This document shows positions 12,166 through 23,186 of a stretch of 64,000 nt of DNA, in pieces. Position 1 is the first letter of the stretch. Every line of letters starts with the position of its first letter. This stretch comes from Blasia pusilla (taxonomy: Eukaryota > Marchantiophyta > Marchantiopsida > Blasiales). Below the pieces are notes generated by a model that made no database searches, was not told the DNA's origin, and saw nothing but the letters and a program-made list of their open reading frames with translations. The position numbers and the translations under genes are program-made. The DNA is taken from positions 22,692,001 through 22,756,000 of the forward strand of contig CM114275.1 in assembly GCA_050084515.1 (NCBI GenBank), in the 5' to 3' direction.

Positions 12166-12649
12166 AGGTAGTTAAAAGAGTCCACCAAGCTTACATGAAA
12201 GCTTTCTAGGTAGGTTTTAGTTTTATAAGATTACAGTGGGTTGAGTTACAATCCACATGTGAGTTAAGGAAATGAGATAGAAACTCGATGGTATGGAGAG
12301 AGTGATGAAGATATGGTTCCCTCTTGGCATGCAACCGCCTTCCTATGTTGGTTCAACTTGGTTGACTACTCTAGGTTAGCAACATGAAATAACTCTAGTA
12401 GAAGTGTCAACTAGTTAGTCTTTAGATCTAGAGGTTAGTGCAGAGACGATATAAAGTCAACATATCCATGACGATGAGGGGGTTGTGGATGCGAGGTAAA
12501 TCCATGATAGTGTCATAGGAAGGATAGTGAGTGCCAAGGAGCGGCATTAGATCCTGCATAGAGTTTTGAGTTTTAAATGGGAGGGAACACGTCTTTTGTG
12601 GGTGTGGGAGGATGATGGAGTGCAGATGATGCCTTATCCTTTCCGATGA

Positions 12650-13405
12650 GCACGTGTTGTGTGACATGTCCATGAGAACTTTATGGCATAAAACATACTT
12701 ACTTCATGTTTGATATTGGTAGTATGACATGCAGATCAATGTTCATCAATTTGTAGTCAGATGCACTATATACGATCGAGTGCAAGCATCCTTGAAAGCT
12801 CCCACTTCACAATTGCATCCTTTTTTTTTATCATTGGATTAGGTTATAGATAGATTATAGACTTCGTGGGATTTTGGTTATTGATAGCTTGATAGATCAT
12901 TCTCATAGGTATATGTTGGTGAGAGTGAAGGATTTCTCCAAGTGGATTCAATTGTGGGTAGTATTGAAAAAATTGAATGAGAGAGTGACTTAAACATTTA
13001 TAGATAAAGTTCTGAGTCATTTTTATTCTCTAGTACGCGGAAGTGTTGGATGAACAACATCACCATTTTAGAAGATATTTTTAGGGTTTTGTATAATGAG
13101 ATCTTGATATATCATTGCACCACATCTATGGATCATCTGGAGGCTGATAGGTTGGCATAGAGAGTAGTATAACTTGTGAAAAGAGTGTTATGCAAGTATG
13201 GCTTACATCAAAGATATTGGCGGGAGTGGGATCCTTAGTTTTCATGGTTGGCTATGAGACATCATTTCACTCAGTAGACATCATTAGCATCATTTACACC
13301 AAACTTTCTATTATATGGGAGAGAGTCATACTTACTCGAACTATTGGATGTGACATGACAAATGTGTTGGAACTAAATGAACCAGATGTAAGGATATGAG
13401 TATGT
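12650..13405 (+). pseudogene. Decayed integrase of gypsy copy 1
   Basis: Nucleotide alignment with copy 2 runs from the zinc-binding region (ACATGTCCATGAGAAC against ACATGCCCATGAGGAG) through TCGAGTGCAAGCATCCTT. It goes on to the core and ends at AACCAGATGTAAGGATATGA, matching the second integrase unit of copy 2. Stops occur throughout. The SH3-like tail and PHD finger are absent. Confidence 0.7.
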
Positions 13406-13499
13406 CCCTCTCGTTTACTATTTCGGGCCAAATGAACTCTAGTGGACTCACACTAAGATGGTTGCGCATTGGAGAGGTCTCTTGAAGGAGACACAAGAT

Positions 13500-13573
13500 G
13501 TGAGACGCATGCAAATTGAGTTTTTCATACGTTTATGTGAGACGCATGCAAATTGAGTTTTTCATACGTTTAT
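13500..13573. repeat. Perfect 37-bp tandem duplication
   Basis: Two identical 37-bp units (13500-13536 and 13537-13573) begin GTGAGACGCATGC and end CATACGTTTAT. They lie at the junction between gypsy copy 1 and repeat R3. The identity inside otherwise decayed sequence marks a recent event. Confidence 0.95.
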
Positions 13574-13589
13574 GGTTGCAACTAAGGAA

Positions 13590-14075
13590 ACCTGAACCAA
13601 ATATGAACCAAGACTTGAGAAGAGTTAAGTCTATGAAGAGTGGTTATCAAAGAGGTTGAGAATCGGGTTTGGAACGTGACTAGCCTTTGGCCTAAGATGC
13701 TTTTGGGACAAGTAAGGTGGTGTTGGAAAGCTTATGCAAATCCGATTCCAATGCACCAAAGATTCAGAAAAACGCATCAGCAAAGGCTGAGAAACTGCCC
13801 AAAACTGACTGAACGGGAGTTGAGTTGAGGGCAAAAAATAACAACACGAGAGTCCTTCTTCCTAAGATAGGGGAAGGGCGGAGAACCTTAGAACTACTAT
13901 TAAGGAAGAGGGTCTCCAAGGTGCTTGGGACCTTAAATCCACTTTGGGGAGCCACGGAGCCAACCAAGGGCACGGAATGGATCGAGAGGTTGGCGTTGGG
14001 GTGTGAACTCCTAGCCAAGTCCAAGAAAGTGGATTTTGGAGGTCACTCTTGAATTCCAACATATGACTCACTTAT
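13590..14075 (+). repeat. Dispersed repeat R3, copy a
   Basis: Matches the reverse complement of about 21.29-21.86 kb over roughly 480 bp. Landmarks are GAACCAAGACTTGA, GTGTTGGAAA-CTTATGCAAA, GAGTTGAGTTGAGGGC and GTGGATTTTGGAGG. No protein domain is visible. It is probably part of an LTR or the non-coding part of another element. Confidence 0.7.
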
Positions 14076-14113
14076 CGGGTATCGGTTTGGGACTCATGCA
14101 AGGTCCAGAGGTC

Positions 14114-14173
14114 CAAATTCTTTTTACCTTCCCTTCATTCATATTTGATATTTGGGAAGGTAAAAAGAATTTG
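14114..14173. repeat. Perfect 20-bp inverted repeat
   Basis: CAAATTCTTTTTACCTTCCC at 14114-14133 is the exact reverse complement of 14154-14173, with a 20-bp spacer. It may be one end of a foldback element that also includes the hairpin at 14322-14470. Confidence 0.9.
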
Positions 14174-14321
14174 AATGGAAGAGGGATATGATTTCATTAA
14201 TTAATATTAAATAACCGTTTAATTAATGGATGTTATTTTGGTGGAATAAATGGAGGGGAAAGAGTAGATATTGTTTAAATTTGAATGGAATTATTTAAGA
14301 AAGTGTTATTTAAATTATAAT

Positions 14322-14470
14322 TAAGAAGTGGAATTATTTACAAGGGTGGAATATTATTACTCCTTAAAGATTTAAGATATTGGAAATATAAACATTTAAG
14401 TATAATTTCCAATATCTTAAATCTTTAAGGAGTAATAATATTCCACCCTTGTAAATACTTCCACTTCTTA
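14322..14470. repeat. Long near-perfect hairpin (about 69-bp arms, 10-bp loop)
   Basis: The left arm (14322-14390) and right arm (14401-14470) are reverse complements with one mismatch and one single-base indel. They are separated by AACATTTAAG. The arms are strongly A+T-rich. Such a structure could be a foldback MITE or the source of a small-RNA hairpin transcript. No terminal motif identifies its family. Confidence 0.95.
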
Positions 14471-14599
14471 GATATAAGATTTAAGATATTGGATAGTTTA
14501 ATGAATGAAAGAGGGGACATGTATTTCATTCATTATTATTATTTTCTTTATTTATCCTTTCACTCCACCTTATAAAATAGGTACTAAGATTTTTTTTGA

Positions 14600-16320
14600 T
14601 TTGGCTTTTATCCTTACATGTATATACTAATTTGAGGATGCGGTTTTTTCATTGCTTCTCTGCTTGACACGCGTTTTATTACATGTCTCTAAAAAATACT
14701 TTTTGTCATGCTAATTGGAGATTATATTTCATTAATCAGGGGTCATGTTGAAACATGAAAGTATTAGATGAGGATCAATGCATTGCATGGTTACTTATGC
14801 ATCTTTAATAATATACTTAAATATCATTGGGTATAATTATTTTTATGCGTATATGGATTATTGATAGTAAAAAAAAATCGTTCCTCATGAGTTTTCATTA
14901 ACATTAGAATTCATTTTATTGTTATGGATTTTATTTTTTCATAGGTAGTTTTTATTCACCCATATGGATTTCATCACATAAAATAAGAGGAAATTACTAA
15001 ATTTTGAATGAAAATATCTGCAACATAGCAACGAGATTCATAACGACTACAGCCAAAATTGATCATGCTCAACCAAATTTGGCGCGTCCTAACATGTTTG
15101 GATAGGGATGCAAATTCCCAATTTGCATCCCCGTCCAAACATTAAAGTCCAAACATTAAAGTGGGGTAGAATTCATAAGTTTAGTCTTTCAAAAACTTAT
15201 TTCTCCTCTACTTGCAGTTTGTGCTTCTGAATTTTCACATCATCACTTTGTGATTTTATTTTTTTAACCGATTCCTTAAAAAGAGGTCTAAGAAGTTAAC
15301 AAGCACATTTTTTCAATTTTATTGAAAAATATCATTTTACATTTGATTGAACATGACGCATCCTTTTCACAATCATATTGTTCAACTCAATAAGAAATTT
15401 CCTGCTCCCCTATTATTATTATTATTTCCCCACTACATCATTGTATTCAAGACGATTGAAGTCAATTGTCTTTTGTGTGGTGGTTCATATACTTAGCCAC
15501 ACCCTTGTATTTCTTTAAATGATTTACATCTTCCCATGGCGTCTTTTTATGGATGGATATGCTTATTACTTTGTGATTTTTTCTGGACTTCTACTCAACA
15601 TTTAGACAACAAGTTTACAGGCATTTTAAAATTCACAAAGAGAGGTGCTCATTATTTTATCTGTAATTTCTCGTGTGTATAATTCTGGCCTAGTTTGTCT
15701 AGTTGGAATTGAATCAGAAGTATCAAGATTTTATAAATAAAATTTTTTCCACCGAATATTTTTCAGATTTCCCAAATGCAAAGAAAAAGATATCTTTAAA
15801 TTCTAGGGAAATTCACAAAGAATGCTTGAAATCACAAAACCCTAATTTAAGGGGCAATAACCAAAACCAGGAAATGCATATTAGGGTGTCCTGGTTGAGG
15901 GTTACATCAATAATCTTCTCAAAGCAAGAAACAAGGTACATCCTTTGGTGTCAATTTGCATTATGACACGTGACCATAAGTCCCATAAAGAAGAAAAATA
16001 CTCGTCCCATTGATATAAAAAAATGAATGAGACTTTTTTGAAATAGTTGAAAAGTACGATATGATCTCATATTATAATATAAGACGAATCCTCCACGGGA
16101 AAATTAGTTAAGACGTCCTAAATATATCAGTATACTATGGTACCACAACGCAAAATGTTGCATTTGATCAACATCCCTCGAATTTTATTTTCCATGTGAT
16201 GGAAGACTCGTCAAGTCCACAACTCATTTCCAAAATTCTTAAGAAATTCAATGGACTAAATTTATTTTCAGAAATATAAATAAATAGAATAAAGCAAATT
16301 TAGATTAGAGATTGAAAATA
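14600..16320. other. A+T-rich intergenic DNA, nothing recognised
   Basis: An open frame at 15.70-15.97 kb is rich in Asn and Lys as expected by chance in this composition, and has no recognisable domain. Confidence 0.5.
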
Positions 16321-16324
16321 AAAT

Positions 16325-16765
16325 TTGAAAGACTGCCCACACGGAGCGGAGGCGCGTGAAGGAAAGATATCGTGACCGACTGCTGGGTCCGTGGGACTTC
16401 GAACAGTCCTGCCCTTAGGTATACGGAGAATATGGAGGAGCAGCGGCGGAACTATGTAAGATCTCGCTAATGAGGGTCGGATCTTTAGGATGACGGTGGT
16501 TGGCGCACAACGGTGAACAGCCTGATACTCACGGAATCATATCTTTTCTCCGACAGGTTCTCGCGGATTCATATCTGCAGGATCAAAGCTCTGTCCATCG
16601 ATTCGTTCGCCGACCCGGCGGGGAAGGGCTGGGCGGGGCGGGGCGGGCACTTTCATCGCTGGAGTTTCGCCACCGAATGAAATGAAATAAACGAAACGGC
16701 GCTGCATTCCGACGAATTTCAAAGGCGACGGAGAACCACGTGCATGATCGTACGGAATAGTACAA
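16325..16765. other. GC-rich island of unknown nature
   Basis: About 440 bp of high G+C and CpG are set in A+T-rich DNA. A 61-codon frame on the + strand (16500-16685) contains a polypyrimidine-AG site at 16548-16556 that looks like an acceptor. A longer frame on the - strand (16537-16842) overlaps it. Neither product is recognised. It may be the relic of a host exon or an insertion too young to have decayed. Confidence 0.35.
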
Positions 16766-16769
16766 GGAC

Positions 16770-19700
16770 AGACGGTAAGTGAGTAATAATGATGTATACG
16801 TAATAATAATAATTTAAAAAAATTTAGGCTCCACATGCACATGGATGGACTCCTATTTAGGAATTGGAATCAGGGGATATATGACTATTTTTATATTTGG
16901 AGGATATGATAAGAACGAGGGTTTTACGATGAGGGAGGACAACTATTTCCTTCTATTTAGGAGTGTTGGAATGTCCAAGTGATGAGATGTATGATTCCTT
17001 TGGATGTTTTTGTCAATTTTTTTGGGGGGGTGGATTTTGGAATGGGAGGGAGTGGAGAAGCACACCGCGAATATCTACCTGGTATGGGACTTGATATGGC
17101 ATATGGTTTGAGTGGTGTATTTAGGCGCATGTACCATATTATACAACTTCTCCCCCATTTGCAAAATTTTGAGACGTTTCCATCCTAGTATGAGTCCATT
17201 AGAATTTGATGTTCCACACTTGTGCAAGTGTGGAGGGTCGTGGCAATACGAATGTTGTTATGACCATTCCAACTTGCACTTGGGATAGAAGCTCTAGTAA
17301 GATGCTCCTATCATTGAGAAAAAACGTGAAAGGTTGCTCCATAAGGTCCCTTATAGTATAGTAAACAAGGTTTATTAAGATCTCCTCTTCCCTTTCCCAA
17401 TAACCAGTACAAGGGATCCCCTTCCATTTACAACTATCTTGCAACCTTCTTCCATGAATGTGGAAAAATTCACCATGAAGATGCAATTTTCAACCAATGA
17501 TGGTGGAAGTCTAAAAATAAAATCAACCCAGATTTTACCTCCAATCCATCCGCAACATATGAAAAAATTGTGGCAAATTTCTTTCATTTTGGCCTCGTAC
17601 ATATTCATCTTATTTAAGTCCGAAAGAAAAAAGATAAAGGTGCAATCATTCTAGAATTACAAGGAACTCACACCTTATAACTATCATTTATGAAAAAATT
17701 GAAACAAGTGCCCATTTTGCCTCTTTTTTTTCCTTCTCCCCCCTTCGTAACATCCTTTGAGACTTTTCCTTGGATCATTTGAAGTGGTAATATAGGATTC
17801 CCTATGAGCTAATCTCAATGATTGTAGAAATAATAGAAACTCGATAACCAAAACGAAGACCGCTTGCAATTTTTCCCCTCAAAGCCTGAACATGTGTGAG
17901 AGGCCCATTCGTTTTGGTAGAATTCACATAGTGGAACGACGTTGTCTACAATTTGATAAAACACCACAAGACGGAATCAACGTCGAAGTGAGATCATCCC
18001 AAAAGAAGTGGATGTCATCACAAACCCTCACCCTAATACCGATCACTTGCCACCGCACTCCAAGATGCGTGCATCCAGATTTCGTCCATCAATCTAATCT
18101 AAACCATTCTCCATTCTTCAGGTGTTAATAATGTCTCTATCCTCTTCTCCAAATTAATTCATATCAACAATTCATTTCTGACCTCTTTCTCTTATCTCAA
18201 AATCACCCTCCTCAATTCTTCCTATCATTGTTTAATGCACCCCATCTCCCCCCATTAAACTAACCAACACCCATCCATCCATCCAACTATGTACTCTGCT
18301 TTGTCGAACCCTTCGCCATGGAAAATTGCATTAAAAAAGGTACTCCCGATTAACCGCATTAAAAACCCAAATATATAAAAATACCAAAGATACCTCTAAG
18401 TGAGGGAATCAACCCCTTAATCAAAGCCCAAGGCAGTTGAGATGACGCCCAATCATTCGAACGCATTGATGGCCAAAAGTACGCTCCATTCTTATTTCAA
18501 GAAGTTAAAGCCGTTGCCATGCTATCTAGCCCATTTCTCGATACGACAAGATAGTGGGGAGATGGGGGAGGGGAGAATGTTCATTGATAAAAAAATTAAT
18601 ATTATATGGGTATTATGGGCCCACAATTCTGCTCTTTAAAAGCGTAAGAAAGGTATGCTATTTCATTCATCACGTTGGGTACTAGAGTTGACTCGCCGTG
18701 TACAGCTATCACCACCATTTCGACCATTGACTGCGTCTAAAAGGGGGAGGGGTGAGAATGTTTTTTTTTTAAATTTTGTTTTTTAAGTAGATGACATGGG
18801 TAGAAAAAAAGAAAAAAAAACAATATCTTTGGAAATCATCCTACCTTTGCCTTGGTGTGGATGACTTGGGATGGGTAGAGTAAGGAATTGAGGAGGGATG
18901 CCTCACAATGAGATTATTTAAGGTCTTTACATGTTCTCATTATTTTTTTCTAGGCCATCTAGAGTATCCACGTCTCCTCTACACGTATGTATTAATTATT
19001 TTCTTTTCCATATACCCTACACGCATCTCAAAGGAAAGGGCTGGTTATGTTAGGGCTACTTGGATAGATATGGGTTGGGTGAAATATGTGAGGAAGATTT
19101 GGAATGGGAAGGATGGGGATTTAATGAGGGATGGATAAATTTGGGCTTGTTTGTATTAGTGTTACTTTGAAGATGTCCGTCCGGGTGAAGTATATGATCA
19201 TTGAAAAGAGGAAACAACTTTTTTATCGAGGGATTGGTTTATATTATGTTATTTTGTTCAATGCAATTTAGGTTCATAAGAACAAATATTATAAAATATT
19301 TCTCAGCTATGGGATCCAATTTTGTCATATATCTTTTCAAAATAATTTTATGGTAGAAGAAGGATGTGGTCGCTATGAGGATTTTTTCCTACTTTTTATG
19401 ATTAAGAAATTTTCACTAGTCCTAAATTGGGTAAGTAAGAACTCAACTTCTCCCCATAATTCTCTACCCAAGGAGGAGAAGTGAGTAGCCGTATTAGTAA
19501 AAGATAGCCCGTGTGATACGGCATGAGCTTCAATTGTTTTGTGATATGTGGACAATTTATTTTATTGAGTGGAAGAAAATATAAATAGAGAAGAAAAGAA
19601 AATGAAAATTTGGGGGTACTCAAATTTCATATTGTGAAGTTCACTTAGATTCAACGCACATTGAAGTCAGACGGAGGAAAATATACATTTCTTTAGGAAA

Positions 19701-20690
19701 ATTTTAGATTAGGGAAAGTTAATACAGGCCCAATTTTTGGGCGAAATTCCAATGATAGAAAACGTAAGGAACGAATGTTCATTTTTTTAACTAAAAAATA
19801 CATAAGGAGCCTATTGCGCTCGTGTAATTCTCTACATCACTTCAAAGTTGCTAGCAATGTTAATGATATAGATTGGAGATTTGAGAAAAAAGGGATTTAT
19901 ATAATTGGATATTGATAGATCGATCATTAACATATTGATGGGTAACATGGGTTTATTAGATTGGTGGAGGGAGGATCAAGGGAGCACAATATGGAGACCC
20001 AAAATGGGATTCGCCACTGCACGTAATTCGGATATCCAAGAAGCCATTAATATCAACAAAAAGTGGCATGTTTTTTAAAGATGGTGGAGATGGGGTATAA
20101 GTAATGTGCGACTAGTACTTATCAATGGCGGGTCGAGAAGACCGAATGGAAGAGCCATCAAAGTTTCCCATTACTTTGTGAAGAGTGATCTATTAGATTT
20201 TAGAAATGATCTTATAGATGACTACAATTTTAACACCTTAAATGGTATGAGCGATATCTTAAAGAATGGTTTATTAGAAGACACTCATGTTGGTATGGAC
20301 CACAAATGTGAGTAAGGATTATGAGTAAAAGGAAGAAACACCCTTGTTATTAATATAAAGGTAGAGTCTAGACCAATATAAATGTATAACAACTAAAGAG
20401 TGGAAATCCTTGAGATACTCCGAAGACATTCACGAGAGATAACATAGTCGTATAGACAAAACTAGTAAAGATGGGTGCTTTGAGCCTTGAGATATGTGTA
20501 AGGAAAAAGGGGAAGAATCACTTGTAGGTGACAATTAGGACAAGAAAGGCATATACACTTGGAATTTATTCCAAGTCATAGGTGAGAGGATAAGAAACCT
20601 ATACCAATCAAGATGTGTATTATATGGATACCTTGGAATATGTGAAAGGTTGTATACGATTGACGTTGATTGTGGGAGAAAGTGAATAAT
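16770..20690. other. A+T-rich intergenic DNA, nothing recognised
   Basis: Small open frames are scattered on both strands without family resemblance. I see no repeat with a partner inside this window. Confidence 0.45.
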
Positions 20691-20699
20691 GTTTAGGGA

Positions 20700-20960
20700 A
20701 TTTGAATGAGGATCATATATCTTCCACAGACATATCCGTGGACTTATGTCTTTCCTATGGAAGGGGTTATCTGTGAGGGCCCCACCTCCACCTTCTTTCT
20801 CATCCTCCCCACTTGCCTCCATATTCCGCACTGTCATGTTTCTTCCTTCCCCCACCTTCACTCCCGATATGTCCACGGATATTGATTGCAAAAAGTGGGG
20901 CCTACACTTAGAGTTTATGGTGGAAGGCAAGGCAAGGGTGGTATGGTGCGCCTACTCTCA
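20700..20960 (-). mobile_element. MITE family M, rearranged copy
   Basis: The first half (about 20720-20830) is the reverse complement of the 3' half of the 4201 copy (GGGCCCCACCT, TCTTTCTCATCC). The second half (about 20865-20945) is the 5' half in direct orientation (ATATGTCCACGGATATTGAT, then GGTGGAAGGCAAGGCAAGGG). The two halves are thus joined in an order unlike the 4.2-kb copy, through internal inversion or fusion of two copies. Confidence 0.6.
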
Positions 20961-21113
20961 TTGAACGTTAATCTTTAGTGTTGCGGAAGCGTGCATTTAG
21001 TAGGATACGCTTGCACTCCTTATCTGCATCTAAACACGCACTCACGTTAGTCAGGTATGGGTCAATCAACGCTCTAACTCATCGAGCTCTCAACTTGCTT
21101 TACCTCACGAGTA

Positions 21114-21253
21114 ACTCCCTCAAGACTTGAGGCATACTTTCTAGTCAGTCCAGGGATCTCAAACGGCATTTGCACGCTCTATGATACTGACAAGTCCCTC
21201 AAGACTTGAGACAAAATTTTTGGTCTGTCCAGGGATCTCAAACAGCATTTGCA
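21114..21253. repeat. Tandem duplication, 78-bp period
   Basis: Two units (21114-21175 and 21192-21253) share TCCCTCAAGACTTGAG at the left and CCAGGGATCTCAAAC-GCATTTGCAC at the right, with about 10-15% divergence between. Confidence 0.85.
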
Positions 21254-21289
21254 CTCTTTGAGGTCTCAACTCTCCAATGGACCTCAAAT

Positions 21290-21860
21290 GAGTCCCTAAC
21301 CAAGACTCACTAAAATGGGTCGCGGTTTGGAATCCAAGTGAAGCTTTTGAAATCCACTCCCTCGATCTAAGTTTGGGTTTTGAGTACCAACACCAAACTC
21401 CCATTCCATTTCGATCCCTTGAGCCGTCCCGTGGGCCCCTAAAGTTGGTTTTGGATCTCAATCATCCTTGGAGAAAATCCCCCTTATTAGTACTTTTGGA
21501 AAGCTCCATCCTCCCCCTAACTTTGGGGAAAAGATAGTCGGGCCCTCTTTTTAGCTCTCAACCCAACTCCCCCAACAATCCGTTTCGGGAAGTTTCTTAG
21601 TCTCTGCTTGTGCGTTTTCTAAGATATTTTGCGAGTTGTAATTTGCTTTGCATAAGATTTCCAACACAATCTTATTTTTCCCAAATGAATTTTGGGACTA
21701 AACTTTAGGGTCCAAAGTATCAAAACCCCAAACGCTAGTTGCGTTCCAAATGTAGTTCTCACCTTGGTGGCAACCAACCTTCCTAGACTCAACTACTTTC
21801 AAGTCTTGGTTCACGTTTGGTCCAGGTTTTCTGTTCGCGACCATAAATGCATGAAATGAA
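21290..21860 (-). repeat. Dispersed repeat R3, copy b
   Basis: Inverted partner of 13590-14075. Blocks shared in reverse complement include CAAGTCTTGGTTCA and CTTTGCATAAGATTTCCAAC. Confidence 0.7.
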
Positions 21861-21984
21861 CAAACTCTATTTATGCATTTTTTCTCTTGCGACTCTTCCA
21901 TGAGACCTCTTCAAAGCACAACTATCGTAGCGGGAGCCTGCTAAATTTATGATGTTCTGCTTAATGTTCCTTTGGTTATGAGGG

Positions 21985-22191
21985 TCGCGAAAGGTGGGCG
22001 GGTCAATAAGGGGGGAGGGAATGGAGGTGGGAGAAGGAAGAAATAAGAAAGTATGGATCATAAAGGCAAGTGGGGAAGATGAGAAAGAAGCATGAGATAG
22101 GGCCCACATGGACAAGTCCTCCTATAGGACTGACGTAAGTCCAAAGATATGGACATGTCCGCAGACATGGACTTTGTCCATATGCAACCTT
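21985..22191 (+). mobile_element. MITE family M, 5'-truncated
   Basis: Contains the 3' two thirds of the element: GGTGGGCGGGTCAATAAGGG, the GGGGAAGATGAGAAAGAAGC-like block and an intact 3' end, ATGGACTTTGTCCATATGCAACCTT region. This copy shows the clearest terminal motif of the family. The 5' end is missing. Confidence 0.65.
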
Positions 22192-22199
22192 GTTGATGA

Positions 22200-23180
22200 G
22201 CGGACTACAAGGTTTGATGAGACACAAGGGAAAAAGGAATAGGGCCCCATGATTGCCATGTTAAGAGAGGCATTATATGGATTTTTCATGGAGATAAAGG
22301 CAACGTTAGATGCTCCACCATAAGTAAGTCGCATAGGACCTCCACTACTCCTTGTAGAACTTCTTGCACTTTTGGAAGCAAGAAAAGTCATGGTTAGTAA
22401 GAATAATAGCAATTTAAGATATGTTCTTAATAAAGATAAATTATGTCATATCCATAAATACGCTCAACAAGACCAAATATTTTAAATTGAAAGTTCATCA
22501 AATATAAAATGATTCTCAAGCCTTGCATCTTGTAGCATTTATTGTGTGTATGCCCTTCACAATTACATGTGTTATGAGATGGATCCAAAGATATTGTAAT
22601 GGCAATGATTTCACATGTTTTTTGTGAGAACATAAAAATTAACCCAAATTCTCCACTATCGAGTGTCTTATTAAAAATTAATGAAGTTGAGTTGAAATAA
22701 ATGTAACAAACAACAAGTTCTACCACTAAGGTTCAAATTGCTATTATCAACAACATGATATATTACAATTTTAACAACTTTATTCACTCATTCAACGTGG
22801 ACAATATTTAAAGTTTAGAATTGCGGGAATGGCATGGTAGAAACAAAGAACATCAAAATGATTCTCAATTAAAACACGATCGATCACATTCAAACATAAA
22901 TAATACAATATACTAGGCAATGTGGAAACTATGGGGAAAAAAGTTGGCACAAAAGAATATAATATAAAGAACATAATTTTTATAATCTAAAAAAAATCAC
23001 GAAATAAATAATTTGGAATTCTCATCAAATTTTGATAAAATGATGACACAATCAAAATTGTATAATTTTATGTCCTAAATTGACTACCTATGCTTGAGGG
23101 ACATAGTAAAATTACAATTTTTGTTTTTTAATACATACGAATTATTATTTTTAATAAAAATAACAATGTCTAAATTAATA
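22200..23180. other. A+T-rich intergenic DNA, nothing recognised
   Basis: No supported feature. The open frames are A+T-driven. Confidence 0.5.
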
Positions 23181-23186
23181 GAGATT

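Larger units (their letters stand above)
9957..13405 (+). mobile_element. Ty3/gypsy methyltransferase retrotransposon, copy 1 (ancient, truncated)
   Basis: Colinear at nucleotide level with copy 2 (33.16-38.29 kb). It enters abruptly in the protease tail at TATCCCCTAGGATTCATCCT. It then follows the methyltransferase (about 10.38-10.90 kb), reverse transcriptase (11.1-11.85 kb), RNase H (11.85-12.3 kb) and integrase (12.65-13.4 kb). No gag, LTR or PHD finger remains. Most differences from copy 2 are C-to-T or G-to-A, giving TGA and TAG stops. A MITE is inserted in the RNase H region. Not functional. Confidence 0.85.

Noticed and set aside
9957-13405. Copy 1 as an unrelated gene cluster
   Set aside because: It is colinear with copy 2 over more than 3 kb, including methyltransferase, reverse transcriptase and integrase parts.
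14322-14470. CRISPR-like or transcription-terminator interpretation of the hairpin
   Set aside because: There is a single inverted repeat with no spacers, and the setting is a plant nuclear genome. A foldback element or small-RNA hairpin is more fitting.
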